From assembly GCF_039545055.1 (NCBI RefSeq), contig NZ_BAABRP010000004.1, positions 23,501 through 87,500 of the forward strand: DNA of 64,000 nucleotides, given 5' to 3'. Source of the stretch: Deinococcus carri. Its GTDB lineage: Bacteria > Deinococcota > Deinococci > Deinococcales > Deinococcaceae. Below are positions 22,506 through 35,088 of this stretch, one piece after another (within the stretch, counting starts at the first letter, position 1; each line of letters opens with the position of its first letter). The notes under the pieces were generated by a model. The model was not told the origin of the DNA and searched no databases. It worked only from the letters and a program-made list of their open reading frames with translations. The position numbers were made by a program, and so were the translations under genes.

Positions 22506-24043
22506 TCACCCACCCCACCCGCCCGGCGCTGGCGGAAGGCCGCGCGCCTGCGTTTGTCGGCGTACATGCGCTCGTCGGCCAGGGCGACGGCGGCCTGGGC
22601 GTCCGTGACCTCCGCGGGCCACAGGGCGATGCCGAAGGAGGCCCCCACCTCCTGAAAACCGGCGCTGCGGGCGGCACTGACCGCCACGTCGAGCGCCTGC
22701 AAGACCTCGTCGTGCAGCGGGGGCGGCTGGGACGCTTCCGGGTACAGCGCGACGAACTCGTCGCCCCCCAGTCGGTACAGGGTGGCCTCTGCGGGAAGTT
22801 CCGCCGCCAGGGCACCCGCGAACAGGCGCAGCAGCACGTCGCCGCGCAGGTGGCCTTCCCGGTCGTTGACCTGCTTGAACCCGTCGAGGTCGAGCACCGC
22901 CAGGCCCCCGCCCGCAGGGGCGGTCAGCAGGGCCGCTTCCAGGGCGCGGCGATTGCCCAGGCCGGTCAGGGGGTCACGGGTGGCCTCGTGGGCCAGCCGC
23001 TGCTCACGCTCTTGGCGCAGCAGCGCCCCGGCCACCGTACGGGTCGCCACCTGGTACAGGTCGTGGTCGGCGCGGCTCCAGGATTTCGCGGTGCGGCGCA
23101 CGGCGGCCAGCAGGTATTGCGTGTCCTCGAAGGTGCCCAGCGAGGCCAGCACGGCTCCCCGCAGCCCGGCCCGGGCCAGCTCGGGACGCGCGCCGGGCTG
23201 CGCCGGATAGTCCTCCACGAACCAGGGCACCTCGCGGTCCCGCACCTGCCAGATCAGGCCCTCCCCATCTGCGGCCGGACGCAGCAGGTGGGCCAGCAGG
23301 TCCGGCGGCACCTCCGGGCCGCGCCAGGCCGTCTGCACCTGGAGCCTGCCCTCCCGCAGCACCCCCACCCCGGCCCAGTCGAGCTGGCTGACCTGCGCGA
23401 CAAGCTGCACCGCTGTTCCCACCAGCTCGGGGGGGTCCAGGTTAAGGTCGATGAGGGCGGAGATGGCCGCCAGCGTCTCGGCGTAGGCAGTGGTGCGGCG
23501 CAGCTCCTCGACCAGTTGTTGCCGTGCCCGCGCCTCGCGTTCGGCTTCCAGTCTGGCCCGGCGCAGTTCCAGGCCCTCGACCGCCAGGGCCGCCAGGTTC
23601 ACCAGCGCCTCCCGCTCCACGGCGCTGACTTCGGCGCGGGGGGCGTAGTCCAGCACGCACAGCGTCCCGATGTTGAATCCCTCGGGCGTCCGCAGGGGCG
23701 CGCCCGCGTAGAAGCGGTAGCCGCCCGGCGCGCGCACCAGCGGGTTACTCAGAAAGCGGCTGTCGCGTGTCAGGTCGGGGGCGACCAGCACACTGTCCTG
23801 CTCGATGGTGCGCGCGCAGAACGAGAGCTGACGGTCCACGCGGGTCAGGTCCACACCCACGCAGGCCTTGCTCCAGGTGCTGTCACTTGTCACGAAATTC
23901 AGCAGCGCGACCGGGGCGCGAAAGATCTGCGCGGCCAGTTCCGCCACCCGGCGAAACGACGCTTCCGGCACGCCCTCGACGATGGCGTAGCGGGCCAGCG
24001 CCTCCAGGCGGGCCAGTTCGGTGGGGGCGGGCAGCACCGTCAT
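22457..24043 (-). CDS. Diguanylate cyclase with GAF domains
   Basis: 528 aa. N-terminal GAF domain (about 20-165) of the type with SFCARTI and GTLCVLDY, a second GAF-like region (about 200-340), then a GGDEF domain (about 355-505) with DPLTGLGNRRALE and intact active site LGGDEFV. Predicted cytosolic, making cyclic di-GMP. An RxxD inhibitory site was not clearly seen. The C-terminal tail (GSATFLGRTK) is encoded inside the interspersed repeat at 22418-22505, so the original stop was probably replaced by repeat insertion. Likely has its own promoter in the 38-bp gap after the VOC gene (stop at 24082), or is transcribed with it. Confidence 0.88.
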   Translation of the reverse strand: MTVLPAPTELARLEALARYAIVEGVPEASFRRVAELAAQIFRAPVALLNFVTSDSTWSKACVGVDLTRVDRQLSFCARTIEQDSVLVAPDLTRDSRFLSNPLVRAPGGYRFYAGAPLRTPEGFNIGTLCVLDYAPRAEVSAVEREALVNLAALAVEGLELRRARLEAEREARARQQLVEELRRTTAYAETLAAISALIDLNLDPPELVGTAVQLVAQVSQLDWAGVGVLREGRLQVQTAWRGPEVPPDLLAHLLRPAADGEGLIWQVRDREVPWFVEDYPAQPGARPELARAGLRGAVLASLGTFEDTQYLLAAVRRTAKSWSRADHDLYQVATRTVAGALLRQEREQRLAHEATRDPLTGLGNRRALEAALLTAPAGGGLAVLDLDGFKQVNDREGHLRGDVLLRLFAGALAAELPAEATLYRLGGDEFVALYPEASQPPPLHDEVLQALDVAVSAARSAGFQEVGASFGIALWPAEVTDAQAAVALADERMYADKRRRAAFRQRRAGGVGEGGAQKGSATFLGRTK

Positions 24044-24081
24044 GCTGCCTCCACGTTAGCCGGGACGGCCCCTCCGGATTC

Positions 24082-24936
24082 TTACAGCGCTCCGCCCCGG
24101 CGCGGCGGCAGGAACTCGAAGACGTGCCCTTCCGGGTCGCGCACGGCCAGCCGGCCTTCCTCCAGCACATGCGGCAGCCCCTCTTTCCGCACCCGTTCCA
24201 GCACCGCCTCCATGTCCGCGTAGAACTGCACCAGCGCGTGGTCGCCGCCGAACATGTCAGCCAGCCCCACCTGGGGGTCCCAGGCGTACAGCCAGCGCCG
24301 GGGGGTGCCATTGCCGTCCGGCTCGGGGCCGGGGCCGAGGGTGAACTGCGCGAAGTCGCGGTCCTCCTGCTCCTTGGCGTAGGCAAAGCCGTAGGCACGG
24401 GGCAGGCGCTCCTTCATCGCCGCGTAGTCCCCGAAGGCCAGGGCCACCTCGCGCAGCCCCATCACGGGGAGGGCGTGAGCGGGGCGGGACGCGGGGGTGG
24501 GCGGGTAGGTCGGCTGGCGCTCGTCGAGCAGGTCCACGCCGCGCAGCTCCAGCCCGTGCCCGAAGGGGTCGAAGAAGTACACGGTGGGGTCGGGCCGCTC
24601 GGGCGTGCCCAGGTCGATCTCGGTCCAGGGCAGGCCCTGTTCGTCCAGCAGCGCCTTGCTGCGTTCCAGGTCGCCGGGCTGAATCTGCCAGGCGTAGTGC
24701 AGGTGCGAGGCCCCGCGCGCCCGCAGCGGCGCGAGGCGGGGGTCGTTCGCCTGCCGCGTGAGTGGCTTCCAGAGCGTCAGGGTCTGGGCATCGTTGACCC
24801 GGAAGTGGGCCACGCCCCGTTCCTCGTCGTGGGCCAGCAGGTCCAGGCCCAGCACCTGCTCGTAAAAACGGACACCGCGCGGCAGGTGGTTGACTTCCAG
24901 CGTGATCCCGGCGAGATCGAGAATGGGCGAGGGCAT
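24082..24936 (-). CDS. VOC/glyoxalase-bleomycin-resistance family protein
   Basis: 284 aa with two VOC beta-alpha-beta-beta-beta modules, about residues 5-130 and 145-275. The metal-ligand type positions appear in HLHYAWQI and FFDPFGHGLELRGVDLL of the first module and in RDPEGHVFEFLPP of the second. The first module resembles catechol extradiol dioxygenases or fosfomycin-type proteins, but no specific enzyme can be assigned. Divergent from the tryptophan dioxygenase gene, 95 bp apart. Confidence 0.75.
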   Translation of the reverse strand: MPSPILDLAGITLEVNHLPRGVRFYEQVLGLDLLAHDEERGVAHFRVNDAQTLTLWKPLTRQANDPRLAPLRARGASHLHYAWQIQPGDLERSKALLDEQGLPWTEIDLGTPERPDPTVYFFDPFGHGLELRGVDLLDERQPTYPPTPASRPAHALPVMGLREVALAFGDYAAMKERLPRAYGFAYAKEQEDRDFAQFTLGPGPEPDGNGTPRRWLYAWDPQVGLADMFGGDHALVQFYADMEAVLERVRKEGLPHVLEEGRLAVRDPEGHVFEFLPPRRGGAL

Positions 24937-25031
24937 GTGCCCAGGCTAAGGGGCCAGCCCCGGCCGCCGCGCCCGGCACAGATGAAGGCGAGTGAAGCGT
25001 TGGGCCGCCCGCTTCCGCTACTCTTCTAGAC

Positions 25032-25901
<870 letters not shown>

Positions 25902-25933
25902 GAGCGATCAGCTTCCAGCGGCCAGCGGCCAGC

Positions 25934-25960
25934 AAAAAGCCCCGGCGCTGTGGCCGGGGC
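25934..25960 (-). terminator. Terminator of the glf operon
   Basis: Read on the minus strand: GCCCCGGC, 6-nt loop, GCCGGGGC, then TTTTT (25938-25934). It lies 26 bp past the glf stop. On the plus strand the same hairpin lacks a T run. Confidence 0.85.
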
Positions 25961-25985
25961 AGAGGGAGAGGGGGTGTGGGGCGGC

Positions 25986-27168
<1,183 letters not shown>

Positions 27169-27176
<8 letters not shown>

Positions 27177-28368
27177 CGGCCACCCCGGCCAGCGGCAGCG
27201 CGCTGCGTTCGGTGGCAGCCCGCTCGATCAGGGCGCTCATGTCGGCCCAGGTCCGGTCCCAGGAGAGGGTGGAGAGGTGGGCGTCGGCCCGCTCGCGGCG
27301 GTCTTCTCCCGCCGGGGTGTGCCGCTCGGCCAGGGCCGCCGCGCAGGCCGCCTCGAAGGCGTCTGCGCCATCGGCAATCCGGACCAGATCGCGCTCGCCG
27401 TAGGGGCGAATCACGTCGCGGATACCGGTCGAAACCACCGGTACCCCCGCCGCCAGGTACTCGGGCGTCTTGGTGGGGCTGATGAACTCGGTCGCCTCGT
27501 TCAGCGCGAAGGGCAGCAGCGCCACGTCCCAGTGGGCCAGGTAGGCGGGCAGGTCGCGGTAGCTCTTCATGCCCAGGTAGTGCAGGTTCTCGCCGCGCGG
27601 CAGGTCGGCCGGGTCGATCTTGACCACCGGGCCGAGCAGCACGAACTGCCACTCCGGACGGCGGCGGGCCAGTTCCCCGATAAGCTCGATATCGAAGCGC
27701 TCGTCAATCACGCCATAAAAACCCAGGCGCGGGCGGGGCAATTCGGCCTGATCCACCGGGTCGGCCAGACCCGCGCGGGCCTGCGCGAAGTGCGCGGTGT
27801 CCACGCTCGACGGGAAGGGATAGGCCCCCGCGTGCCGCTCGCGCTTGGCCTCGTAGAGCCGGTGGCCGCCGGTAAAGACCAGATCGGCCTGCCCGAACAG
27901 CTGCTCTTCCCGTTCGCGGAGCTGGGGCGGCGCACCCTTGAAGTTGGCGAGTTCATCCATGCAGTCGTAGACAGTGACGCGCGGATGCAGGCCCGCCGTC
28001 ACGGGCAGTTCCATCGGGGTATAAACCCACAGGTCGTACTCGACCAGCCCTTCGGACTGCACCAGCCCGGCCAGCAGGCGCGCGGTGCTGGCCTGGGACT
28101 GTTCGGGGGTGCGGCCCTCCTCGATGTGGGGCGTGACCACCATCACGCCGCTGTCGTCCCGCCGGACCTCCAGATGGTCGCCCAGGTGCTCGGCAGACGG
28201 CACGAACTGGGGTTCCTCAATGTAGTACACGGGCCGGGTCCGGGCCGCGCGGGTCATCAGATGCTGCGGGCGCTGAAACACGAAATCCCAGCGTAGATGC
28301 GACAGCACCAGCAGGGCCGGTGTGGCCGCTTCGCCCACCGGCTTCCAAGCAAAATCGATACGTTTCAA
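27169..28368 (-). CDS. Glycosyltransferase, GT4-like
   Basis: 399 aa. N-terminal half with LLVLSHLRWDFVFQRPQHLM and YYIEEPQFVP; C-terminal nucleotide-sugar domain with PRLGFYGVIDERFD, KSYRDLPAYLAHWDVALLPF and FISPTKTPEYLAAGVPVVST. These are typical of GT-B enzymes of family 4 and TuaH-like proteins. Translationally coupled to glf and preceded by 335 bp holding its promoter. Likely adds a sugar, perhaps galactofuranose, to a surface polysaccharide (inference from glf). Confidence 0.88.
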
Positions 28369-28703
28369 GGTCTGTTCCCTCCCCCAGGGTTCAAATAACG
28401 AGAGTGTCGGCCATTCCCCCCGACACTGAAACGAAAAGTGGTTCTCTGATTGAGCCAGGCGGCGAGGCCTGGGAGGTCAGCGGGTTGTACCCCAGTCGAG
28501 CAGCAGGTCAGGACGCTCCTGGGAACGCCCGTAGTCTAGCGTCAGCCTCTGGCGCTGCTCCTGAACAATCCTGAAGCTATCCCAAGATAAAACTTCATAT
28601 ACTCGTCTAACTTCTCTCACCATTGGGTCAGGCTGACCCGACAGTCAATTTGTGAAGAAAGGGAAGTCTCTCTTTCCAAGCCATACAGTACCGGACTGCC
28701 TGC
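28369..28703. other. Intergenic region upstream of the glycosyltransferase operon
   Basis: 335 bp with no gene seen. Contains the inverted repeat AGTGTCGG/CCGACACT (28403-28427), which would sit in the 5' leader of the glycosyltransferase mRNA, and GGGTCA/TGACCC (28625-28639) downstream of the glycosidase stop. An AT-richer stretch at about 28570-28625 probably holds the promoter. Confidence 0.4.
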
Positions 28704-29960
28704 TCAGGGCACCAGTTCGGGGACAGACGGGTCCACGTCAAGCCGCGCGAGCTGGTGCTGCGCCGCGCGCAGTTCGGACAGCAGGGCGGGGTCGGCCTCC
28801 CGGTGGCCCTGGCGGTCGGGATAATCCCACAGGCCGTTGTGACAGTGCCGGTCGTCGTCCCAGCCGGGGTGGTTGACCACCGGATAGAGGCAGACGCCGT
28901 GGAGAGGGATGCCCGCCGCCCGTGCCGCCAGCGCCTCACGGGACACCATCCGGAACCAGGCCGGGCGCTCCTCGTCCTCGGTGCCGGTTTCGGCGATCAG
29001 GAGGGGACGGTGGTAGCGGGCGGCCACCTCGGCCAGCAGCTGCCGCAGCGGCCGGTAGGCGGGGTGGTCGTAGGGCACGCGCTCGCGGCCTTCGCGCTGC
29101 GGGTGGTGACGCCACTGGTTGTAGGGATAGAAGTTCAGGCCAATCACGTCCAGATAGCGCGCGGCCCCTCCCAGCTCGGGGTGCAGGCGGCCCGCCAGCA
29201 TGTCCAGCGCCTCGAACTGCGCCTCGTTTTCCTGGCGGGCGGCGGCCGCCTCCCAGGGCCGCTCGGGATGGGCCGTCACGTGCAGCAGCGGCTCGGCGTG
29301 CAGGAAACGGGCGTCCGGACAGACCTCGCGCACGGCGTCCACCGCGCAGATCGCGGCGCGGACCAGTTGCCGCTTGAGGACCATGCCCCGACCCCGTTCG
29401 AAGGGATTGAGATAAGCCACCTCTCCCCCGCCCCAGGCCAGGAAGGAGATCTCGTTCACGGGGCACAGCCACAGCGGCCCGTCCGTCTCCGGGGCGAGGG
29501 CCAGCGCCGCCGCGCGGGCAAAGCGGGCGAAGACCTCGGGGAAGTCGGGGGCAAACAGGTCCACGTGGTCGGGCGTGCCGTAGTGCAGCAGGTCCCACAC
29601 CACCTGCACGCCCGCCGCGCGCGCGGCCCGCACCTGCGACCCCACCGAGCCGAAGTCGTACACACCGGGCTGTTCCTCGATGCGGTGCCAGCGCAGACCG
29701 TCGCGCGCCGCCAGCAGGCCCTCGGCGGCCAGGCGGGCGTAGTCCTGTGCGGCAAAGCGGTCATGGCCGGTCGCATCGATCACGTCCACCCGGCGGCCCG
29801 AGGGACGGCGGTGCGAGGAACACTCGAACCCCCCCAGAAAGAAGGACCGGAAGGGCGAAGGCGCTTCCTTCCCCAGCGCCTTCTCTGCCCCCAGCGGCGG
29901 CCCGCCCGGCACCGTTCCGGGCCATGTCGGCACGTTTCCCCTCCCCTGTGCTTCCGTCAT
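28704..29960 (-). CDS. GH1-like glycosidase (beta-glucosidase superfamily)
   Basis: 418 aa as annotated; the first 30-40 residues are unlike the family and the true start may be downstream, before FFLGGFECSSHR. TIM-barrel clan A features: HRIEEQPGVYDF, WDLLHYGTPDHVDLFAPDFP, acid/base Glu in LCPVNEISFLAW and nucleophile Glu in LLIAETGTEDE, with GLNFYPYNQW between. Shorter than typical GH1 and more like the COG2723 proteins found with glf-type clusters. Soluble, no signal peptide. Probably acts on the same glycan as its neighbours or on its oligosaccharides; substrate unknown. Confidence 0.8.
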   Translation of the reverse strand: MTEAQGRGNVPTWPGTVPGGPPLGAEKALGKEAPSPFRSFFLGGFECSSHRRPSGRRVDVIDATGHDRFAAQDYARLAAEGLLAARDGLRWHRIEEQPGVYDFGSVGSQVRAARAAGVQVVWDLLHYGTPDHVDLFAPDFPEVFARFARAAALALAPETDGPLWLCPVNEISFLAWGGGEVAYLNPFERGRGMVLKRQLVRAAICAVDAVREVCPDARFLHAEPLLHVTAHPERPWEAAAARQENEAQFEALDMLAGRLHPELGGAARYLDVIGLNFYPYNQWRHHPQREGRERVPYDHPAYRPLRQLLAEVAARYHRPLLIAETGTEDEERPAWFRMVSREALAARAAGIPLHGVCLYPVVNHPGWDDDRHCHNGLWDYPDRQGHREADPALLSELRAAQHQLARLDVDPSVPELVP

Positions 29961-30098
29961 CCCCGAACCATAGCTACCCGGTGACAGGCCCAGATGCGTC
30001 TCCTAGACGATGCCCTGAGAGTTTCTTTACACAGACGTGTCCTTTTCGCCTAGGGGCGTGCCCCCCATTCCGGCCTTCTGCTAGGTTGAAACGGTTCC

Positions 30099-31241
30099 AT
30101 GCCCACCCCCGAGCGCCGCCAGTCTTCACTCCGGCGTCCCGCACCCCTGACTGAAGTTCCGGCAGGTGGCGAGGCGCTGCGGCGGCGCGTGTATCTGTGG
30201 GCGACGGGGCTGGGCGGCCTTATCCTGCTGCTGCTGTGGGTCTTGCAGCTTCGCCGCCCGGCCCCGGACCTCTTTGCGCTGTACGGCTATCCGGTGCTGC
30301 TGCTGGAATGCCTCTGGGGCCTCTTCTGGCTGCTGGGGCACCGGTCCCTGCTGGTGGCCGAGCGGGCGACGTTCCTGCTCAATGCACTGGCGGTACTGGC
30401 CCAGCTTTTCCTGGCGGTGCTGACCGGGGATGGACAGGCGCTGACGCTGTCCGGGAACGCCTACTGGCTGCTGGTCGCCGTCTCGATTCTCAGCTACCTG
30501 ATGTTCAGCGCCCGGCAGGGGGTATGGCTCTCGGCGGGTTTCTATACGCTGGGGGTCGTGCTGCCCTGGGTCGCCCTGGGCCTGCGCGGCCAGCCGCTGC
30601 CGGGGGCGGCGGACCTGCTGCGGGTGCAGCTCTCCTGCGGCGCGATCCTGGTGCTGCTGTACAGCCTGGCGTGGTACCGCGAACGCTTCCTGCTGGAACG
30701 CGGCCACCGCCTGACGCTGGAGCAGCTCGTCAACACCGACCCCCTCACCCACCTGCCCAACCGCCGCGCCCTGTACGCCGCCATCGAGCGGCTGCTGGAG
30801 GAGGTGCGCCAGGGCACGCCCGGCTGCCTGATCCTGCTCGATCTGGATCACTTCAAGCGCATCAACGACACCTTCGGGCACAACGCGGGCGACGGCGTGC
30901 TGCTGGAAAGCGCCCGGCTGCTGCGCTCGGCCCTGCGGGACAGTGACGACCTGGGACGCTGGGGCGGCGAGGAGTATCTGATTGCCCTGCCTGGAGTCAC
31001 GCCCGAGCAGGGCCGGCAGATCGCGGGGCGGCTGCGGGACCGGCTGGCCGCCCACGTCTTTCCCGGCGTGGGCCAGGTGACGGCCAGCTTCGGCGTCACC
31101 CCCTGCACGCCGCACGACGACCTGGGCAGCAGCATGGCGCGGGCCGACCTGGCCCTCTACGCCGCGAAAGCCGCCGGACGCAACCAGGTGGCCCTGCGGG
31201 AGGCGAACCTGATGCAAGAGAACCCGGTGCAGGAGAGTTGA
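30099..31241 (+). CDS. Membrane-anchored diguanylate cyclase
   Basis: 380 aa. About six hydrophobic spans in residues 25-200 (for example LGGLILLLLWVLQL, NALAVLAQLFLAVL, SCGAILVLLYSLAWY), then a GGDEF-type domain with TDPLTHLPNRRALYAAIE, DLDHFKRINDTFGHNAGD and active-site motif WGGEEYLIAL. The GGEEY variant is catalytically competent in known enzymes. No EAL domain. Role: cyclic di-GMP synthesis in response to an unidentified membrane signal. Confidence 0.9.
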   Translation: MPTPERRQSSLRRPAPLTEVPAGGEALRRRVYLWATGLGGLILLLLWVLQLRRPAPDLFALYGYPVLLLECLWGLFWLLGHRSLLVAERATFLLNALAVLAQLFLAVLTGDGQALTLSGNAYWLLVAVSILSYLMFSARQGVWLSAGFYTLGVVLPWVALGLRGQPLPGAADLLRVQLSCGAILVLLYSLAWYRERFLLERGHRLTLEQLVNTDPLTHLPNRRALYAAIERLLEEVRQGTPGCLILLDLDHFKRINDTFGHNAGDGVLLESARLLRSALRDSDDLGRWGGEEYLIALPGVTPEQGRQIAGRLRDRLAAHVFPGVGQVTASFGVTPCTPHDDLGSSMARADLALYAAKAAGRNQVALREANLMQENPVQES

Positions 31242-31379
31242 TACGGGCTTTGATCGGCTTCCAGAAGTTCCGGAGAGACCATCATGTGTTCTTCCAGCGC
31301 CCCCAGCCGGCCGTTTCTTCTTTCAGCGTCCGCGACCCCCCTCAAGCGAGGTGGACGCGGCGGCGGGACAGCCCCTGGG

Positions 31380-31470
31380 GCAGTGCCGTGACCGGTTGCC
31401 GAACCTTTCCGAGCCGAAACGAGAGAGAAACCGTGATGAGGGCGGCGCGCCGTGGAGGTGCCGCCCCGGA
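31380..31470 (-). repeat. Interspersed intergenic repeat (SNR-like), copy C (degenerate)
   Basis: Minus-strand match to copies A and B: GCGCCGCCCTCATCACGG, GTTTCTCTC, then GAAAGGTTCGGCAACC. The hairpin arms have decayed. The surrounding 31242-31563 gap (322 bp) has no gene I can support and should hold the promoter of the response regulator. Confidence 0.6.
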
Positions 31471-31563
31471 CCTGCGCCGCCCTAGAATGCAGCCGGATAG
31501 AGACCAGTTCACCGGCAGCGGCACCGCCGTCGCCCTCCCCGATCTTCAGGAGACTTTCCATTC

Positions 31564-32013
31564 ATGACCACCGACACCAAGGCCATCCAGATTCTGCTCG
31601 TCGAGGACAACCCCGCCGACATCCTGCTCACCGAGGAAGCCTTCAGCGAGGCGCATTTTCCCCACCACCTGCACTTTGCCAAGGACGGGGTCGAGGCCCT
31701 GGGGTTCCTGCGCCGCGAGGGCCAGTACGCGGGGTCGCCTGTCCCCGACGTGATCCTGCTGGACCTCAACATGCCGCGCATGAGTGGCCTGGAACTGCTG
31801 GACGTGCTCAAGGCCGACGACGCCCTGCGCAACATCCCGGTTGTCGTGCTGACCACCTCGCGCGCCGAGAGCGACATCTGGCGCAGCTACAACCTGCACG
31901 CCAACGCCTACATCCCCAAACCCGTGACGATCGCGGAATTTGTAGACGTCATCAAATCCTTCGAGAACTTCTGGTTCTCCATCGTAGCCCTCTCGCCCAA
32001 ACAGCGACCCTGA
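31564..32013 (+). CDS. Stand-alone response regulator (Rcp1/CheY-like)
   Basis: 149 aa, receiver domain only. Acidic pocket VEDNP at residues about 13-17, phospho-acceptor Asp in LLDLNMPRMSG (about 62), Thr in VLTTS and Lys in YIPKPV. The C-terminal FENFWFSIVALSP is the hallmark of Rcp1-type receivers that partner bacteriophytochrome-like kinases. No output domain and no adjacent kinase. The kinase at 11316-14300 is the only candidate partner in the window (inference). Confidence 0.92.
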   Translation: MTTDTKAIQILLVEDNPADILLTEEAFSEAHFPHHLHFAKDGVEALGFLRREGQYAGSPVPDVILLDLNMPRMSGLELLDVLKADDALRNIPVVVLTTSRAESDIWRSYNLHANAYIPKPVTIAEFVDVIKSFENFWFSIVALSPKQRP

Positions 32014-32130
32014 GGCACAGGGACAACCTGCGTCCCTTCGGCGCAAGGTTTCTGCTGACTGGCTGGTCTGCCCCGAGGCTGCGACAGATGTGCGACACGC
32101 CCGCGCCATCCTGCCTGCCGGAGGACCACC

Positions 32131-33207
32131 GTGGGCGACCCCGAACGGCACGAGACCGAAGCGCTCCCGCAGCGCGAACCGCATTCCCCGCGCCAGGCCG
32201 AGCGCCTGCGCCGCCTGGAGGCCGACCTGCGGGTCCGGCCCCAGACCAGCCGCGAACTCGCCGCGCTCTACGGCGTGCCGCTGCGCACCGTTCAGCGTGA
32301 CCTCCAGACCCTGCGGAAGCTGGGCCGGGGCGTGGAGACACACGCGGGCCGCTCTTTCATTCCCGATCCCCGTCCGGCCCTGGGTGCCGTCGAGGTGCTG
32401 ACGGCCCATGCGGCCCTGCGCCTGCTGTACCACCTCGCGCCCGCGCACCATCCGCACGCGGTCGCCATCCTGCACAAGCTCGCGGGACAGCTGCCCGAAG
32501 CGAACCGCCACCTGCTCGACGCCTCGGTGAGTGCCGCCCCGGAACCGCGTGGTGACGACCGGACACTGGAAACCGTCGCCCAGGCCTGGAACGAACGGCG
32601 GGTGCTGCGCTTCGACTACCGGCAGCCCGGCGGCGAGGTGGAGCGGGGCAACGAGCTGTGCGTGTACCTGCTGGACATCCACCGCAGCACCCTGGCCCTC
32701 TCCGTGACTGGCCTGGAACGCCGCCACGACCACGCCCTGCGCACCTTCAGGCTCAACCGGATGGAGTCGGCGGCGCTGTTGCCTGACCGCTACGACATCC
32801 CCGAGACCTTCAACCCACGCGAACACCTCACCGACGCCTGGGGAATGGCGGGCGCGACCCCCCCGGTGACGGTCCGCCTGCGCTTTACCCCCGACGCGGC
32901 CTACGCCGTGCTGGAGGGGGGCTACCCCCAGGCCAGCGAGCCGCTGATCTATCCCGACGGCAGCGTCGAACTCGACCTCCAGGCCGGAGCGGATGCGGGA
33001 GGCGTGCCCCACGAACTGCTCCCCTGGCTGCTCTCGTGGGGCGCGCGGGTGGAGGTGCTGGAACCGGAACCGCTGCGTCGGCACTGGCTAAACGAACTGC
33101 GGCTGGCCGTGCTGAGATACGACCCCGAGGCCTCGCGGCGCGGAACAGACAAGCCCGAGCAGGGCAGCCACGCGGAGAAGTTGCTGTCGCTCAGGCAGGC
33201 GACCTGA
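32131..33207 (+). CDS. WYL-domain transcriptional regulator
   Basis: 358 aa from a GTG with GGAGG upstream. N-terminal HTH (about residues 20-65: TSRELAALYGVPLRTVQRDLQTLRKLG), a helical linker, then a WYL-type ligand-binding domain (about 150-240; the WYL triplet itself reads VYL in ELCVYLLDIHRSTLALSVT) and a C-terminal WCX extension (about 255-340). Such regulators often sense nucleic-acid or nucleotide ligands and some control DNA-damage responses in actinobacteria. Single gene, ended by a 13-bp stem at 33237-33281; targets unknown. Confidence 0.85.
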   Translation: MGDPERHETEALPQREPHSPRQAERLRRLEADLRVRPQTSRELAALYGVPLRTVQRDLQTLRKLGRGVETHAGRSFIPDPRPALGAVEVLTAHAALRLLYHLAPAHHPHAVAILHKLAGQLPEANRHLLDASVSAAPEPRGDDRTLETVAQAWNERRVLRFDYRQPGGEVERGNELCVYLLDIHRSTLALSVTGLERRHDHALRTFRLNRMESAALLPDRYDIPETFNPREHLTDAWGMAGATPPVTVRLRFTPDAAYAVLEGGYPQASEPLIYPDGSVELDLQAGADAGGVPHELLPWLLSWGARVEVLEPEPLRRHWLNELRLAVLRYDPEASRRGTDKPEQGSHAEKLLSLRQAT

Positions 33208-33236
33208 TCCTGGCCTCGCGTTCGAGCAGAACAAGC

Positions 33237-33281
33237 AGAACAGGGAAGGGGACGTCCATAGCACGCCTCCTTCCCTGTTCT
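33237..33281 (+). terminator. Terminator after the WYL regulator
   Basis: Perfect 13-bp arms AGAACAGGGAAGG (33237-33249) and CCTTCCCTGTTCT (33269-33281), 29 bp after the stop; no long T run. Confidence 0.65.
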
Positions 33282-33339
33282 GGCCCTGTTCTGGCGAAAG
33301 CCTAGCTCCTGCCTGGGGCTACGAGATGAAAATGAGTCC

Positions 33340-33435
33340 TTGACATCTTGGGGACAGGCAAGCCCCTCCGTCACCCCCTCACCCCAGCCCTCTCCCACGA
33401 GGGGAGAGGGGGTAGGCAATTCATCTTGATGTCAA
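33340..33435. repeat. Nested palindromic repeat between WYL gene and nucleotidase
   Basis: Outer inverted repeat TTGACATC (33340-33347) / GATGTCAA (33428-33435) enclosing CCCTCTCCC (33388-33396) / GGGAGAGGG (33402-33410). The inner hairpin is the one seen after glpD and after galK. It lies 20 bp beyond the stop of the minus-strand nucleotidase gene and could terminate both convergent genes. Confidence 0.5.
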
Positions 33436-33455
33436 CAAAGCAGCTTAATCCCGTA

Positions 33456-35021
<1,566 letters not shown>

Positions 35022-35088
35022 GCCTTTATCATAAAGGGTGGAAGGCGGGAAGTGGTCAGCCTGCGGTCTCCTCCCCCCGCAGGAGCCT